Positions 40,567 through 49,145 are shown, numbered from the stretch's first letter. The stretch: DNA of 64,000 nt from Egibacter rhizosphaerae (GCF_004322855.1 NZ_CP036402.1:3782001-3846000); one strand, 5' to 3'. Program-made: numbers and translations. The notes: generated by a model from the sequence alone, not told the origin.

Positions 40567-41957
40567 GCTGGGAGCGGTTCCTGCGCGCGGTTCCGGTCCC
40601 GACTCCGCGCCTCGCATTCGTCGCGGTTGCGCTCGCTCCGTTCGCCGCGCTGTTGGGAGCGGTCACCGACGTCGCCTGGCTCACCTGGTGGCCCGCGCCG
40701 TTGGGGTTGTCGCTGGTGCTCGTCGGCATCGCGGTGATCGACGCGGCGCGAGCTCCGGATCCGGCGAGACTCTCGGTGAGCCGTGAGCTCCCTCCGGTGC
40801 TGACCCTCGAAGCGGAGGGCCGGATCGTCTGGCGCGTCCACAACCCCGTCGGCCACCGGGTGCGCACGGGGATCGCTGACGCCCTGCAGCCCTCGCTGCG
40901 GGCCGGTCGGCGTCGGGTCAGCTTCGAGCTCCCCCCGCACGGCCGGGGAGGGATGGAGACGCGCATCCGACCCGAGCGGCGAGGTCGGTTCGAGCTGGGA
41001 CCACTGACCGTGCGGGTGTACGGTCGGCTCGGTCTCGCTGCCCGGCAGGCGACCCAGCACGTCCCGGGGGAGTTGCGCGTCTACCCGCCACTGCGTTCGC
41101 GCAACGTCGCCGAGCAGAAGCTGCGGTCCGCGCAGCTGCGCACGGGCCTGCGTTTGGCGCAGGGCGCGGGCGCCGGCACCGAGTTCGAGGCGCTGCGGGA
41201 GTACACCCGCGACGACGAGTTCCGCCACATCGACTGGGCCGCGACCGCCCGCGTGGGCAAGCCGATCGTGCGGACCTTCCGCCCCGAGCGGAATCAGACC
41301 GTTCTCGTGCTGGTGGACAGCGGTCGGACGATGGCCGGTCAGCTCGCCCTGCCCGACGGCCGGGCGCGGCTCTCCCGGGGCGACCCGTGGACCGTGCCCC
41401 GCCTCGACCACGCCATGGACGGCGCATTGGCCCTCACACGGGTCGCCACTGGCCTCGGCGACGCGGTCGGCCTCGTCGCGTTCGCCGATCGGGTTCGCGC
41501 GGTGCTGCCCCCTCGTGGCCACAACGACCAACTGCAGCGCGTGGCCGCGGCGTTGCACACGGTTGATCCGGTCCTCGACGAGAGCGACTATCGCGGGGCG
41601 TTCGTGGAGGCGCTGGCTCGATTTCCTCGGCGTGCCCTCCTCGTGGTCCTCACCGAACTCGCGGAGGAGCCGATGGCGGCGACCCTGCTGCCGGCACTGC
41701 CCCTCGTCGCTCGCGATCACCTCGTCGTCGTCGCCGGCATCCGCGATCCGGAGGTGACGACGTGGGCCCGGATGCGCCCCGACGACGCCGACGGCGCCTA
41801 CCGCAAGGCGGCGGCTGCGGCCGCGATAGACGAGCGCCGCCGCAGTGCCGCGCGTTTGCGCGGGGCCGGTGCCCGGGTCGTCGACGCGACCCCCGACGAA
41901 CTCGCCGCCCGCCTCGCCGATGTCTATCTCGACACGAAGCTGGCGGGCCGTCTCTGA
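40563..41957 (+). CDS. DUF58-domain protein with probable CTG start
   Basis: A 464-residue protein: two N-terminal membrane helices (LAFVAVALAPFAALLGAV; WWPAPLGLSLVLVGIAVI), then a beta-rich region and the DUF58/VWA-like part (REYTRDDEFRHIDWAATARV about residue 225; VLVLVDSGRTM with the MIDAS-like Asp-Ser at about 265). Partner of MoxR. The CTG at 40563 overlaps the moxR stop as CTGA and has GGAGG seven bases upstream. No other start codon is near in frame. Its position copies the ATGA/GTGA couplings elsewhere in the cluster. Confidence 0.85.
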   Translation: MSWERFLRAVPVPTPRLAFVAVALAPFAALLGAVTDVAWLTWWPAPLGLSLVLVGIAVIDAARAPDPARLSVSRELPPVLTLEAEGRIVWRVHNPVGHRVRTGIADALQPSLRAGRRRVSFELPPHGRGGMETRIRPERRGRFELGPLTVRVYGRLGLAARQATQHVPGELRVYPPLRSRNVAEQKLRSAQLRTGLRLAQGAGAGTEFEALREYTRDDEFRHIDWAATARVGKPIVRTFRPERNQTVLVLVDSGRTMAGQLALPDGRARLSRGDPWTVPRLDHAMDGALALTRVATGLGDAVGLVAFADRVRAVLPPRGHNDQLQRVAAALHTVDPVLDESDYRGAFVEALARFPRRALLVVLTELAEEPMAATLLPALPLVARDHLVVVAGIRDPEVTTWARMRPDDADGAYRKAAAAAAIDERRRSAARLRGAGARVVDATPDELAARLADVYLDTKLAGRL

Positions 41958-42042
41958 TGCGGCTAGCGCCCTGAAGGCGGTCTCCGGACGAAGCTGGCGG
42001 GCCGTCTCTGATGCGGCCAGCGCCCATGAACGCGGTCTCCGG
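41934..42042. repeat. 54-bp duplication across the DUF58 stop codon
   Basis: ACGAAGCTGGCGGGCCGTCT and the bases after it occur at 41934 and 41988. The first copy contains the TGA stop. The second has a three-base insertion near its end and is no longer coding. Confidence 0.85.
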
Positions 42043-42074
42043 CGACGGCGTGCCGGGCTCGCCGCATCCGGGCG

Positions 42075-43124
42075 TCAGCCAGCCGCGGTGGCGGGACGCA
42101 CGGATGCGGCGGGTTCGGGTCGCTGCCGCCGCGGCGCGATCGGCTCCTCGCCGATCGCGCCCGTCAAACCGGCCTTCGCCGCGCGGGGACCGAGCACCAC
42201 CGCGTACAGCACGAACGCGAGCCACGCGACCGCGCCGATTCCGACCCGTACCCAGGCGGGCCACTCGGCGCCCGTCACGAACCCCTCGATGAGCCCGGCG
42301 ACCGTGAACGCGGCGATCAGGGCGATGACGATGCTCACCGCTCGCCGGCCGGCCTCGCGCAATGCGACCGAGCGCGGCCGATCACCCGGATCGATCAGCG
42401 CCCATCCGAGGTGGATGCCCGCGCCGCCGGCCACGAAGATCGCGGTCAGTTCCAGCAGTCCGTGCGGCAGGATCAGCGTCCAGAACTGCAGTTGTTCGCC
42501 GCCGGCCGCCATCATGCCCCATGCGCCGCCGACGCTGAGCCCGTTGAGCACGAGCACGTAGGCGCTCGGGAGCGCGAGCAGCGCCCCGGCGCCGAACGCG
42601 GCGATCGCGACCTGGATGTTGTTCGTCGTGACCACCGCGCCGAACTGCGTCGACGGCAGGTCGGTGTAGTAGTCGGCGAACTGCTCCTCGACGTAGATCT
42701 CGCGCAACTCCTCGGGCGCGAACGCCTGCAACGCCTCCGGGCTCTGGGTCAGCCAGAGTCCGAAGGCGGCGGCGGGCACGACGAACAGCAGGGTCGAGAC
42801 GGCGATGGCCGGTCGCGCCAGCCACAGCGCGGCCGGGACCGTCTGGGTGAAGAAGCGCGCGGCTTGCCGCCATGACGCCACGCGGCGTCCGTGCAGCAGC
42901 GAGCTCGCCTGCCCGACGAGCGACGAGAGCTCGGTGACCAATCCGGGGTCGGCGTAGCGGGCGCGCGCGAGGGAGAGGTGCGTGCCCACGCGTTGGTAGA
43001 GGGCAGTGAGGCGCTCGAGCTCGTCGGGTGAGAGCGAGCGCCCGTCCCGGCTCGCGCGGCGCAGCAGGTCGCGCAGCTCCTCCCACTCGTGTTCGTGCAT
43101 ACGGATGAACCCGTCGATGGTCAT
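42075..43124 (-). CDS. SpoIIM-like (stage II sporulation protein M) membrane protein
   Basis: A 349-residue protein with a helical cytosolic first 95 residues (FIRMHEHEWEELRDLLRRAS) and then five or six membrane helices. The SpoIIM/DUF95 features are VPAALWLARPAIAVSTLLFV, NNIQVAIAAFGAGALLALPS and LPHGLLELTAIFVAGGAGIH. In sporeformers the family helps membrane migration; here no sporulation genes appear, and members in MoxR/RDD clusters have unknown roles. The ATG at 43124 lies six bases after TATCCT with no ribosome-binding site, which fits a leaderless mRNA. The far upstream ORF is not coding. Confidence 0.85.
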   Translation of the reverse strand: MTIDGFIRMHEHEWEELRDLLRRASRDGRSLSPDELERLTALYQRVGTHLSLARARYADPGLVTELSSLVGQASSLLHGRRVASWRQAARFFTQTVPAALWLARPAIAVSTLLFVVPAAAFGLWLTQSPEALQAFAPEELREIYVEEQFADYYTDLPSTQFGAVVTTNNIQVAIAAFGAGALLALPSAYVLVLNGLSVGGAWGMMAAGGEQLQFWTLILPHGLLELTAIFVAGGAGIHLGWALIDPGDRPRSVALREAGRRAVSIVIALIAAFTVAGLIEGFVTGAEWPAWVRVGIGAVAWLAFVLYAVVLGPRAAKAGLTGAIGEEPIAPRRQRPEPAASVRPATAAG

Positions 43125-43130
43125 GATGGC

Positions 43131-43136
43131 AGGATA
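43131..43136 (-). promoter_or_regulatory. -10 element for the spoIIM-like gene (leaderless)
   Basis: TATCCT on the minus strand ends six bases before the ATG at 43124. Confidence 0.55.
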
Positions 43137-43205
43137 GATGCGGAACGGGCGCGGGCGCTGCCGGGCCCGGACGGCCATCGCCGAGCGACGCAGGAGACCA
43201 CACCA

Positions 43206-44027
43206 GTGGCGAGTGATCCGAGCACGCAGCGCGCGACCGCGGGTGTCCCGTTGCCCACCGACGGCGTCGGTGGCGAGGTCGTCACCCCCGAGGCGGTGCG
43301 GCTCGGGTTCGCGGACGCGACGATCGCCACGCGTGGGATCGCCGCGATCGTCGACTTCCTCATCATGGGTGTCCTGATGCTGGTAACGCAGCTGGCGGTG
43401 GTCTTCGGCGGACCGGCACTGGGCGCCGCCGAATGGCTCGGCCCGACCGCAGCGATCGTCCTCGTGTTCCTCATGCTGTTCGGCTATCCGACCGCGTTCG
43501 AGAGCCTGTGGCGAGGCCGTACGCCCGGCAAGGCGATGCTCGGGCTGCAGGTGCTGACGGTCGAAGGGTCGCCGATCGGGTTCCGTCACGCCGCGATCCG
43601 GGCCGCGATCGGACTCGTCGAACTGCGGGTGACCAGCGGCCTGATTGCGGTGATCGTGAGCGTGCTCTCACGCCGGGGCCAGCGGCTCGGCGACCACGCG
43701 GCGGGGACCGTCGTCGTGCGGGCGCCCTCCGCGCGTCGCCGGGTGCGGGCCATGGTCGTCGACGTGCCCCCCGGCCTGGAGGGATTCGCGCACCGGCTCG
43801 ACCCCACTGGCGCGACCGGTGAGGACTACCGGGCGGCGCGCACCTTCCTCGAGCGCCGGGAACAACTCACGGCACAGGCTCGCGCGGACCTCGCGAGCCG
43901 GATCGCGTCGGAGGTCGGTCCGCGAGTGGGCGTGGTGCCGGACGCGCGGGTGTCGGCCGAGGACTTCCTCGTGTGCTTCGTTGCCCGGTACCAGCAGCAC
44001 GAGCAGGCGCGCCCCGACGGTGCGTAA
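43206..44027 (+). CDS. RDD-family membrane protein
   Basis: A 273-residue protein: polar start, then four membrane segments with the RDD-type opening ATRGIAAIVDFLIMGVLMLV (the Arg and Asp pair is kept) and the loop ESLWRGRTPGKAMLGLQVLT, typical of the family. The C-terminal 80 residues are soluble and charged (FAHRLDPTGATGEDYRAART). RDD proteins are often near SpoIIM and DUF58; some are ion transporters. AGGAG precedes the GTG at 43206. It is divergent from the spoIIM-like gene. Confidence 0.85.
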   Translation: MASDPSTQRATAGVPLPTDGVGGEVVTPEAVRLGFADATIATRGIAAIVDFLIMGVLMLVTQLAVVFGGPALGAAEWLGPTAAIVLVFLMLFGYPTAFESLWRGRTPGKAMLGLQVLTVEGSPIGFRHAAIRAAIGLVELRVTSGLIAVIVSVLSRRGQRLGDHAAGTVVVRAPSARRRVRAMVVDVPPGLEGFAHRLDPTGATGEDYRAARTFLERREQLTAQARADLASRIASEVGPRVGVVPDARVSAEDFLVCFVARYQQHEQARPDGA

Positions 44028-44106
44028 GGTACCCCGGCCGCGCCGGACCCATCGGCGGGCGGTGGCCCGGGGGCTCGGGGATGCCGGCTCGGGCGGTCGC
44101 TAGGCC

Positions 44107-44262
44107 GGCAGCGGTCGGGTGAGGTCGGCAACGCTGCGGGCAGCGGTCGGGTGAGGTCGGCAACGCTGCGGGCAGCGGTCGGGTGAGGTCGGCAACGCTG
44201 CGGGCAGCGGTCGGATGGTCGGCAACGCTGCGGGTAGCGATCGGATGGTCGGCAACGCCGCG
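44107..44262. repeat. Tandem array of 32/30-bp units between RDD and hydrolase genes
   Basis: Three identical 32-base units (44107, 44139, 44171) based on GGCAGCGGTCGGGTGAGGTC are followed by two 30-base units (44203, 44233) that have lost GA within the unit and gained changes. A trailing part copy runs into the end of the hydrolase gene. The array lies between two converging genes. Confidence 0.9.
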
Positions 44263-44275
44263 GCAGCGGTGGCCG

Positions 44276-45049
44276 CTACGTCAGGAACTCAAGGACGCGC
44301 GCGGCGATCCCGTCGGGCTGTTCGAGCGCCGCCCAGTGCGATGCGGTGGGGACGACCCGCACCTCCGAGACGGGGATCTCCCGGTGCAGCTCCTCGGTCA
44401 TCGCGATGGGCGTGGACCGGTCGTGGTCGCCGACGAGCAGCAGCGTCGGCTGCCCGATCGCCGATCGGTCGACCTTCGGTGCCTTCGCGAGCGCCCGGCA
44501 CGACTTCGCGTACTGTTTGGGGTCGTTGCGCAGAAACATGCTGCGCAGCAGCCCGGTGACCTGCGGCAACTTCGCGTGCGTCCGGGAAGCCAGGGCGCCG
44601 GACACCCAGTCGTCGACGAGCGAGTCCATGCCCTCGGCCTCGACCTTGTCAGCGCGTTCGTTGTAGGCCTGCTGCATCGGCGGTTCGAAGTAGCTGATCC
44701 CCCCGAGCAGCACGAGGTGGTCGACGCTCTCGGGCTTGTTGACCGCGAGGTGTTGCGCGACCAGTGAGCCGAGTGAGTGGCCCACGAGCGTGACCGGTGG
44801 CAGCTCCAGGGCGGAGATCAAGGCCTCCACGTCCTGTGCCCAGGTCTTGACCGAGAACGCCCCCTTGCCGGCGTCGCTGCGTCCGTGCCCTCGCAGGTCG
44901 AGCGAGACGACGTGGTGGTGCAGGGCCAGCGCCTCGGTGACCCCGTGCCAGACGTGGAGGTCGCCGCCGAGCCCGTGCACGAGGACGATCGGTGGGCCCT
45001 GCCCCTGACTGGAGTAATGGTGCGTGACGCCGTTGAGTTCGAGAAACAT
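44276..45049 (-). CDS. Alpha/beta hydrolase
   Basis: A 257-residue hydrolase. The oxyanion strand is PPIVLVHGLGGDLHVWHGV, then LDLRGHGRSDAG, the nucleophile elbow TLVGHSLGSLVA (Ser at about residue 93), the acid in LLLVGDHDRSTPI and the His in VVPTASHWAALEQ. No signal peptide, so it is probably cytosolic. The substrate is unknown. The ATG at 45049 is followed directly by the domain. It ends at the edge of the tandem array. Confidence 0.88.
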   Translation of the reverse strand: MFLELNGVTHHYSSQGQGPPIVLVHGLGGDLHVWHGVTEALALHHHVVSLDLRGHGRSDAGKGAFSVKTWAQDVEALISALELPPVTLVGHSLGSLVAQHLAVNKPESVDHLVLLGGISYFEPPMQQAYNERADKVEAEGMDSLVDDWVSGALASRTHAKLPQVTGLLRSMFLRNDPKQYAKSCRALAKAPKVDRSAIGQPTLLLVGDHDRSTPIAMTEELHREIPVSEVRVVPTASHWAALEQPDGIAARVLEFLT

Positions 45050-45622
45050 CGCCGTTGCTCCGTTCTGGCTGGTGTGGTCTGGGCGGGCGGCGCGCGACGC
45101 CGTCGGCTCGGTCTGCGTCGCGGCGGCCTGGCCCGCAGGCGCCGCGCAGGCTAGCCGACAAGGCGGCAGCGGACACGCTGGTGGCCACGCCCTTCGGGCG
45201 ATGGGTGGTTCGGAGAGCAGGGCCGCGTCGGCGTGAAGCCGCATCGTGCATCACTGTGGTCGGGCGGTGTCGCGGGGCGTTGTGGCCGGGGGTGTCGTGG
45301 GCGGTGATCGGGCGGTGTCGTGGGTGGTGGTCGGGCGGTGTCGCGGGGCGGTGGCCGGGGGCTGCAGCCGATTGTGTTCGTCGTTTCCGAGCAAACTCTC
45401 GCGACAGACCGACCATGTCGATCCGGTGCAAGCTGACGGCGAGGAGGGTCTGCAACCTGGGGCGGGATCTTGCGCTTAGATGAGCATGTCGATCGGGCGC
45501 AGCGCGGCGCGTCCGCCGACCGCGCACCGCTCCCCACCCACCGTTTCCTGCTCCGGCGAGAGCCCCTGGGTGTCCCACCGTCCCCGGGTGCGTGCCGCCC
45601 TCAGCGTGTCGAGGGTCGCGCG
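45050..45622. other. Intergenic region with degenerate G-rich repeats
   Basis: About 570 bases without a supported gene. Between 45259 and 45362 the word TCGGGCGGTGTCG occurs three times (near 45260, 45308 and 45331) in an irregular repeat. On the minus strand this reads as a Pro/His/Thr-rich tail, but it has no start or domain. Nothing else is recognisable. Confidence 0.5.
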
Positions 45623-46468
45623 TCACCCGTCGAGCGCATCGACCGCGTCGCGGACCGCGGCGATCACCTCGTCGCCGTCGAGCAGTACCGCGTCGTTGTG
45701 GTCCGCGCCCTCGATCGGCCGGTGGCCGACGAGGTTGCGAGCCTCCCCGGCCACCTCTCGGCTGAGCTCCGCCGGTACGATCCCGTCGTCGGTGCCGTAG
45801 GCCACCGCGACCGGGACATCAAGTCGCGCCACGCGCTCCGCGACGGGGTAGCGGTCCCGCAGGAGCGTGCGCACCGGCAGGAACGGATAGTGCTGGCGGC
45901 CGACCGCGGCGAGATCCGTGAAGGGCGAGCGCAACACGAGCGCGCCGACCTCCCGCTCGGTGGCGAGTTCGGTGACGACGCCGGTCCCGAGGCTCTCACC
46001 GAACGCGACGACGCGGCCGGGATCGTGTCCCCGCTCGTGGACGAGGTGGTCATGGGCGGCCCGGACGTCGCGGGCGAGGCCCTCCTCGGTGGGTGATCCC
46101 TCGTTGCCGCCGTAGCCGCGATAGTCGAACAGGAGCACCGCGAGGTCCTCGGCGGCCAGTCGCTCGGCCAACGGGGCCCGCAGGCCGCGATGTCCCGCGT
46201 TGCCGTTGGCGACGAGCACTGCCGCGCGGGGCTCGTCGGGCGCGAGGTACCAGGCGCCGAGGTCCAGGCCGTCCTCGGTCGTGAGCACCACCTCCTCCGC
46301 TTCCGGGAGCCGTTCGTCGGCCGGCGGGACGTCCGCGGGCATCGGCAGGTAGATCAGCCGTCGCTGGAACCCGGCGGCCAGACCGATGACCACCAGGGCG
46401 ATCGCCAGCACGACGACGACCACGCGCACCACCCCCTTCACGGCTTCAGGGCTTGCTGGTCGAGCCAT
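45623..46468 (-). CDS. Membrane-anchored alpha/beta hydrolase (BEM46-like)
   Basis: A 281-residue protein with a single N-terminal helix (VVRVVVVVLAIALVVIGLAA) and then FQRRLIYLPMPADVPPADE, typical of BEM46/YqkD-type hydrolases with their catalytic domain outside. The nucleophile is in VVAFGESLGTGVV (Ser about residue 157), the acid in AYGTDDGIVP and the His in IEGADHNDAVLL. LLFDYRGYGGNEGSPTEEG is family-typical. The ATG at 46468 is chosen over a TTG at 46477. Substrate unknown. Confidence 0.88.
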   Translation of the reverse strand: MARPASPEAVKGVVRVVVVVLAIALVVIGLAAGFQRRLIYLPMPADVPPADERLPEAEEVVLTTEDGLDLGAWYLAPDEPRAAVLVANGNAGHRGLRAPLAERLAAEDLAVLLFDYRGYGGNEGSPTEEGLARDVRAAHDHLVHERGHDPGRVVAFGESLGTGVVTELATEREVGALVLRSPFTDLAAVGRQHYPFLPVRTLLRDRYPVAERVARLDVPVAVAYGTDDGIVPAELSREVAGEARNLVGHRPIEGADHNDAVLLDGDEVIAAVRDAVDALDG

Positions 46469-46483
46469 GCGGACCAACCCGGG

Positions 46484-47305
46484 CTACTCGTCGAGGCCGT
46501 CGGAGCCCGACTGATCGTCCGCGTCCTCGCCCTCCTCCAGATCCTCGCCTCCCTCCAGCCGCGCGAGGTCGTCCAACGTCGGGAACCCCCCGGAGCCCTC
46601 GGGCGCGTCGGGGGCGGCTCCCGTGCCCGCGAACTCGGCCGCCGGTGGGTGGGCACGGCCGGCCGGATCGAGCAGGTGCGCCCCGCGACGCCCCGAACCC
46701 TGCAACGTTTCGGGCGCGCGTTCCCGCAGGCCGGATAGCAGCCGATCGAGCGGTGGCCACCAACGACCGGCGTCGAGTCGTGCGAGTACCGGCGGGGCGG
46801 GCGGCGCGGACACCGGCACGACCCGGTGGGGTGCGGTGCCGTGCAGGATGCCCAGTACCCAGTGCCGCAGGGTCGGCGGCCAGGTGTCCGGTTCGACGGC
46901 CAGGTAGTAGTCGGGCAGCTCGAGCGCTCCGGCCCGCCAGCGCCGCAGCGTGTCGGCGACCGCCACCTCGAGCTCGCCGTGTCCACCGAGCCGATCGAAG
47001 AAGCGCCGCCAGGCCCACGCCACGTCCTCGAGCGGGTCGAGGCGCTGGACCGCGTACGGCGCGCGGGTTCGCGCGGCCTCGGCCAGCACCGCCGCGGTTC
47101 GGTGCGCCGGGTCGCTCGTGTTCACCACAGGGAGGTCCGCGCCCTCCCCGGCGCCACCGGCGGGACTGCTGGACGCGTCGGCCTCGTCGGCGGGCACGTC
47201 GATGCGCCGCACGTTGCGGGCCGTGGCGAGTGTCGACACCGCCCGTTCGGCCTCCTCGTCGGTGGCGGCGAGGACCGCGATCACCGTGGTGCGCGCCGAG
47301 AGCAC
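46484..47305 (-). CDS. Uncharacterised actinobacterial protein
   Basis: A 273-residue protein from a GTG at 47305 with GGAGG six bases upstream, so the start is firm. The first half has short conserved-looking helices (EEAERAVSTLATARNV; EDVAWAWRRFFDRL). The middle has LPDYYLAVEPDTWPPTLRHW and a Pro-rich stretch, and the C-terminus is acidic (EEGEDADDQSGSDG). I do not recognise the family. It lies between DUF3151 and a hydrolase on the same strand with gaps of 12 and 15 bases, so the three may be an operon. Confidence 0.6.
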   Translation of the reverse strand: MLSARTTVIAVLAATDEEAERAVSTLATARNVRRIDVPADEADASSSPAGGAGEGADLPVVNTSDPAHRTAAVLAEAARTRAPYAVQRLDPLEDVAWAWRRFFDRLGGHGELEVAVADTLRRWRAGALELPDYYLAVEPDTWPPTLRHWVLGILHGTAPHRVVPVSAPPAPPVLARLDAGRWWPPLDRLLSGLRERAPETLQGSGRRGAHLLDPAGRAHPPAAEFAGTGAAPDAPEGSGGFPTLDDLARLEGGEDLEEGEDADDQSGSDGLDE

Positions 47306-47317
47306 GCCGGGCCTCCT

Positions 47318-47752
47318 TTACCGACGCGGGTCGAATCGTCCACCGGGGTCGAGCTCGACGAGGAAGTGCTCGCACCGGAGACGCTCGTCCTCCTCGCCGA
47401 TCTGACGAGCGGCGCGCCGCAGTGCGTCCACGCTGTGCACGAACCCGACGTTGGGCTCGTGGTCGCTCGGCACCGGCCCCTGGCCCTTCCAACCGGCCTT
47501 GCGGAGCGCGTCGAGGCCGCGGTGGTGACCGGTGCGCGCGAACGCGTACGCCGCGACGGGATCGCCCTCTTCGAGCGCGTTCTCGGCGAGCTCGGCCCAT
47601 GCGGCGAGGAACGTCGGGTGGACGGCCACCACGCGCCGAAGGGCGGCGCGGGGGTCGTCGGCGGTGCGTGCCCGCTCGAGGGCGACCGTTGCCTCCTCCG
47701 GGGGCGGGTCTAGGTGGGTCGGGTTGACGCCGTGCATCGGGAGATCACTCAT
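47318..47752 (-). CDS. DUF3151 family protein
   Basis: A 144-residue protein that matches the actinobacterial DUF3151 family: AVHPTFLAAWAELAENAL, GHHRGLDALRKAGWKGQGPV (the most conserved part), PSDHEPNVGFVHSVDALRRA and IGEEDERLRCEHFLVELD. The function is unknown. A -10-like TAGAAC ends seven bases before the ATG, which may make its mRNA leaderless. It heads the three-gene minus-strand group. Confidence 0.9.
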   Translation of the reverse strand: MSDLPMHGVNPTHLDPPPEEATVALERARTADDPRAALRRVVAVHPTFLAAWAELAENALEEGDPVAAYAFARTGHHRGLDALRKAGWKGQGPVPSDHEPNVGFVHSVDALRRAARQIGEEDERLRCEHFLVELDPGGRFDPRR

Positions 47753-47759
47753 ACCCGCC

Positions 47760-47765
47760 GTTCTA
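47760..47765 (-). promoter_or_regulatory. Possible -10 element for the DUF3151 gene (leaderless)
   Basis: TAGAAC on the minus strand ends seven bases before the ATG at 47752. The last base differs from the usual T, so this is the weakest member of the set. Confidence 0.35.
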
Positions 47766-47846
47766 CCGCGCGGGTCCGCTGTTCACCTGTGTCGGCGCGA
47801 GAATCCAGGGGGAGTAAGCACCCCGTTCCCGCGTTTCGACGGTACC

Positions 47847-48614
47847 GTGGCCGACGTGCGCAAGGTGGCGGTGCTCGGTGTGCTCCTGGGCGCGTTGGTG
47901 GTGCTCTCGGCGTGCGGGACCGCTGCGGTGGACGACTCGCGGGAGGCTGGCAGCGGCCTCGAGCTCACCGGCGACGTCGACGGGGCCCGTGTGACGGTGA
48001 ACGACGGCGCGCCCGAGCTCGTGGTCGGCGACTGCAGTCCCCGATTCGGTCCCGGCACCGACGTGTGCGCGATCAGTCGGGCCGTGGGCGGCGAGGTGTT
48101 CGTGCTCTCGATCGAGAACCCCGAGGTCCTCGAGGTCGGGGACACGCTGGACGTCGCGGCTTCGGACTGCCGTGGGCCGACGTGTGACGACGTGACCGAG
48201 CACGCGGTCATCGACGTCCAACTCGGCGCCAACGACCGTGTCCGCGCGCAGGGCGGAACCCTGCGCGTCGACGTCGTCGAGGAGTTCCGCCGCTACGCGG
48301 GCAGGCTCCGACTCGAGCTGCCCGACGGCAGGCTGTCGGGTTCGTTCGACCTCGTCCCGCTCCCCGACGATCGCGGCAGGCCCCCGGACCCGGATCAAGC
48401 CGACCCGGATCAAGCCGACCCGGATCAAGCCGACCCGGATCAAGCCGACCCGGATCAAGCCGACCCGGATCAAGCCGACCCGTCGGATCCGGCCGACCCG
48501 CGCGAGCAGGACGAACCGCCGGAGGCCCCCGACGGCGAGGGGCAGGGTGATGACAGCCCGCCCGAGGCGCCCAGCGAGCCGGGCGAGCCGGTGCCCGAAC
48601 CCGACGACGGGTAG
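47847..48614 (+). CDS. Lipoprotein with DPDQA repeat and acidic tail
   Basis: A 255-residue lipoprotein: signal peptide VAVLGVLLGALVVLSACG with the lipid Cys at about residue 22. A compact domain follows (about 40-170) with four Cys (VGDCSPRFG; DVCAISR; ASDCRGPTCDD) that could form two disulfides. After FDLVPLPDDRGRP come six copies of DPDQA and an acidic Pro/Glu tail. I recognise no family for the domain. Start codons GTG at 47847 and 47856 are both possible. It is divergent from DUF3151. Confidence 0.7.
   Translation: MADVRKVAVLGVLLGALVVLSACGTAAVDDSREAGSGLELTGDVDGARVTVNDGAPELVVGDCSPRFGPGTDVCAISRAVGGEVFVLSIENPEVLEVGDTLDVAASDCRGPTCDDVTEHAVIDVQLGANDRVRAQGGTLRVDVVEEFRRYAGRLRLELPDGRLSGSFDLVPLPDDRGRPPDPDQADPDQADPDQADPDQADPDQADPDQADPSDPADPREQDEPPEAPDGEGQGDDSPPEAPSEPGEPVPEPDDG
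48387..48476. repeat. 15-bp tandem repeat, six identical copies
   Basis: GACCCGGATCAAGCC is repeated six times without change, encoding DPDQA six times. Identity of all copies at the DNA level suggests recent expansion. Confidence 0.95.
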
Positions 48615-48629
48615 CTGCGTCGTCGCTCG

Positions 48630-49133
48630 TCAGCCCGGCCCGCCGAGGACACGGCGGAGACGGTCCAGGAGCCCGACCCGCGGTCGCTCGCCACGGTGCA
48701 CCGGACGCGCGATGGGTCCTTCGGCCAGCAGCGGCAGGTCCTCGGGCGGGCTGGCGGTCGCGTGCAGGAGCAGGGGATCCGCGGCGTCGTTGCGCAAGCC
48801 GTGGGTCACGCCCGCCGGAACCAGCAGAGCGTGCATCGGCTCGAGGGTCACCTCGGCGTCGCGGGTGACGACCCAGGCCCTGCCCCCGAGCACGGTGTAG
48901 ACGACGTCGGCGGACGGATACTCGCGGGCTCCCACGTGCTGGCCAGGTTGAAGGCATACGAGGTCGAGCGCCATCACGTCCGTGGTGAACACGCGCCGGC
49001 CTCCGGGGCCGTCGTCGGCGAAGTCGACGTGGTCGCGCAGGTCCGCGAGCACCGGCCGGGTCGGGGGCGTGGCGGCGGGCTCGGGTGCCTCGTCGGCCCG
49101 AGGCTGCTCCCCCGGTGGGTGCGGGTCGACCAT
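48630..49133 (-). CDS. Cupin-domain protein
   Basis: A 167-residue protein with a Pro-rich start, then a small cupin barrel (about 50-125): MALDLVCLQPGQHVGAREYP, ADVVYTVLGGRAWVV and LVPAGVTHGLRNDAADPLLL. The usual two His of the first cupin motif are reduced to one (GQHVGAREYP) and the second motif keeps its His (VTHGLRN), so metal binding may be weaker. Function unknown. The ATG lies six bases after TACCAT, so the mRNA is probably leaderless. It is divergent from pepA. Confidence 0.82.
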   Translation of the reverse strand: MVDPHPPGEQPRADEAPEPAATPPTRPVLADLRDHVDFADDGPGGRRVFTTDVMALDLVCLQPGQHVGAREYPSADVVYTVLGGRAWVVTRDAEVTLEPMHALLVPAGVTHGLRNDAADPLLLHATASPPEDLPLLAEGPIARPVHRGERPRVGLLDRLRRVLGGPG

Positions 49134-49139
49134 GTCGCC

Positions 49140-49145
49140 ATGGTA
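49140..49145 (-). promoter_or_regulatory. -10 element for the cupin gene (leaderless)
   Basis: TACCAT on the minus strand ends six bases before the ATG at 49133. Confidence 0.45.

Noticed and set aside
44107-44262. A CRISPR array
   Set aside because: The units abut directly with no spacers, and no cas genes are near.
45151-45537. A Pro/His/Thr-rich minus-strand frame as a gene
   Set aside because: It is made by the irregular repeat at 45259-45362, with no start signal or domain.
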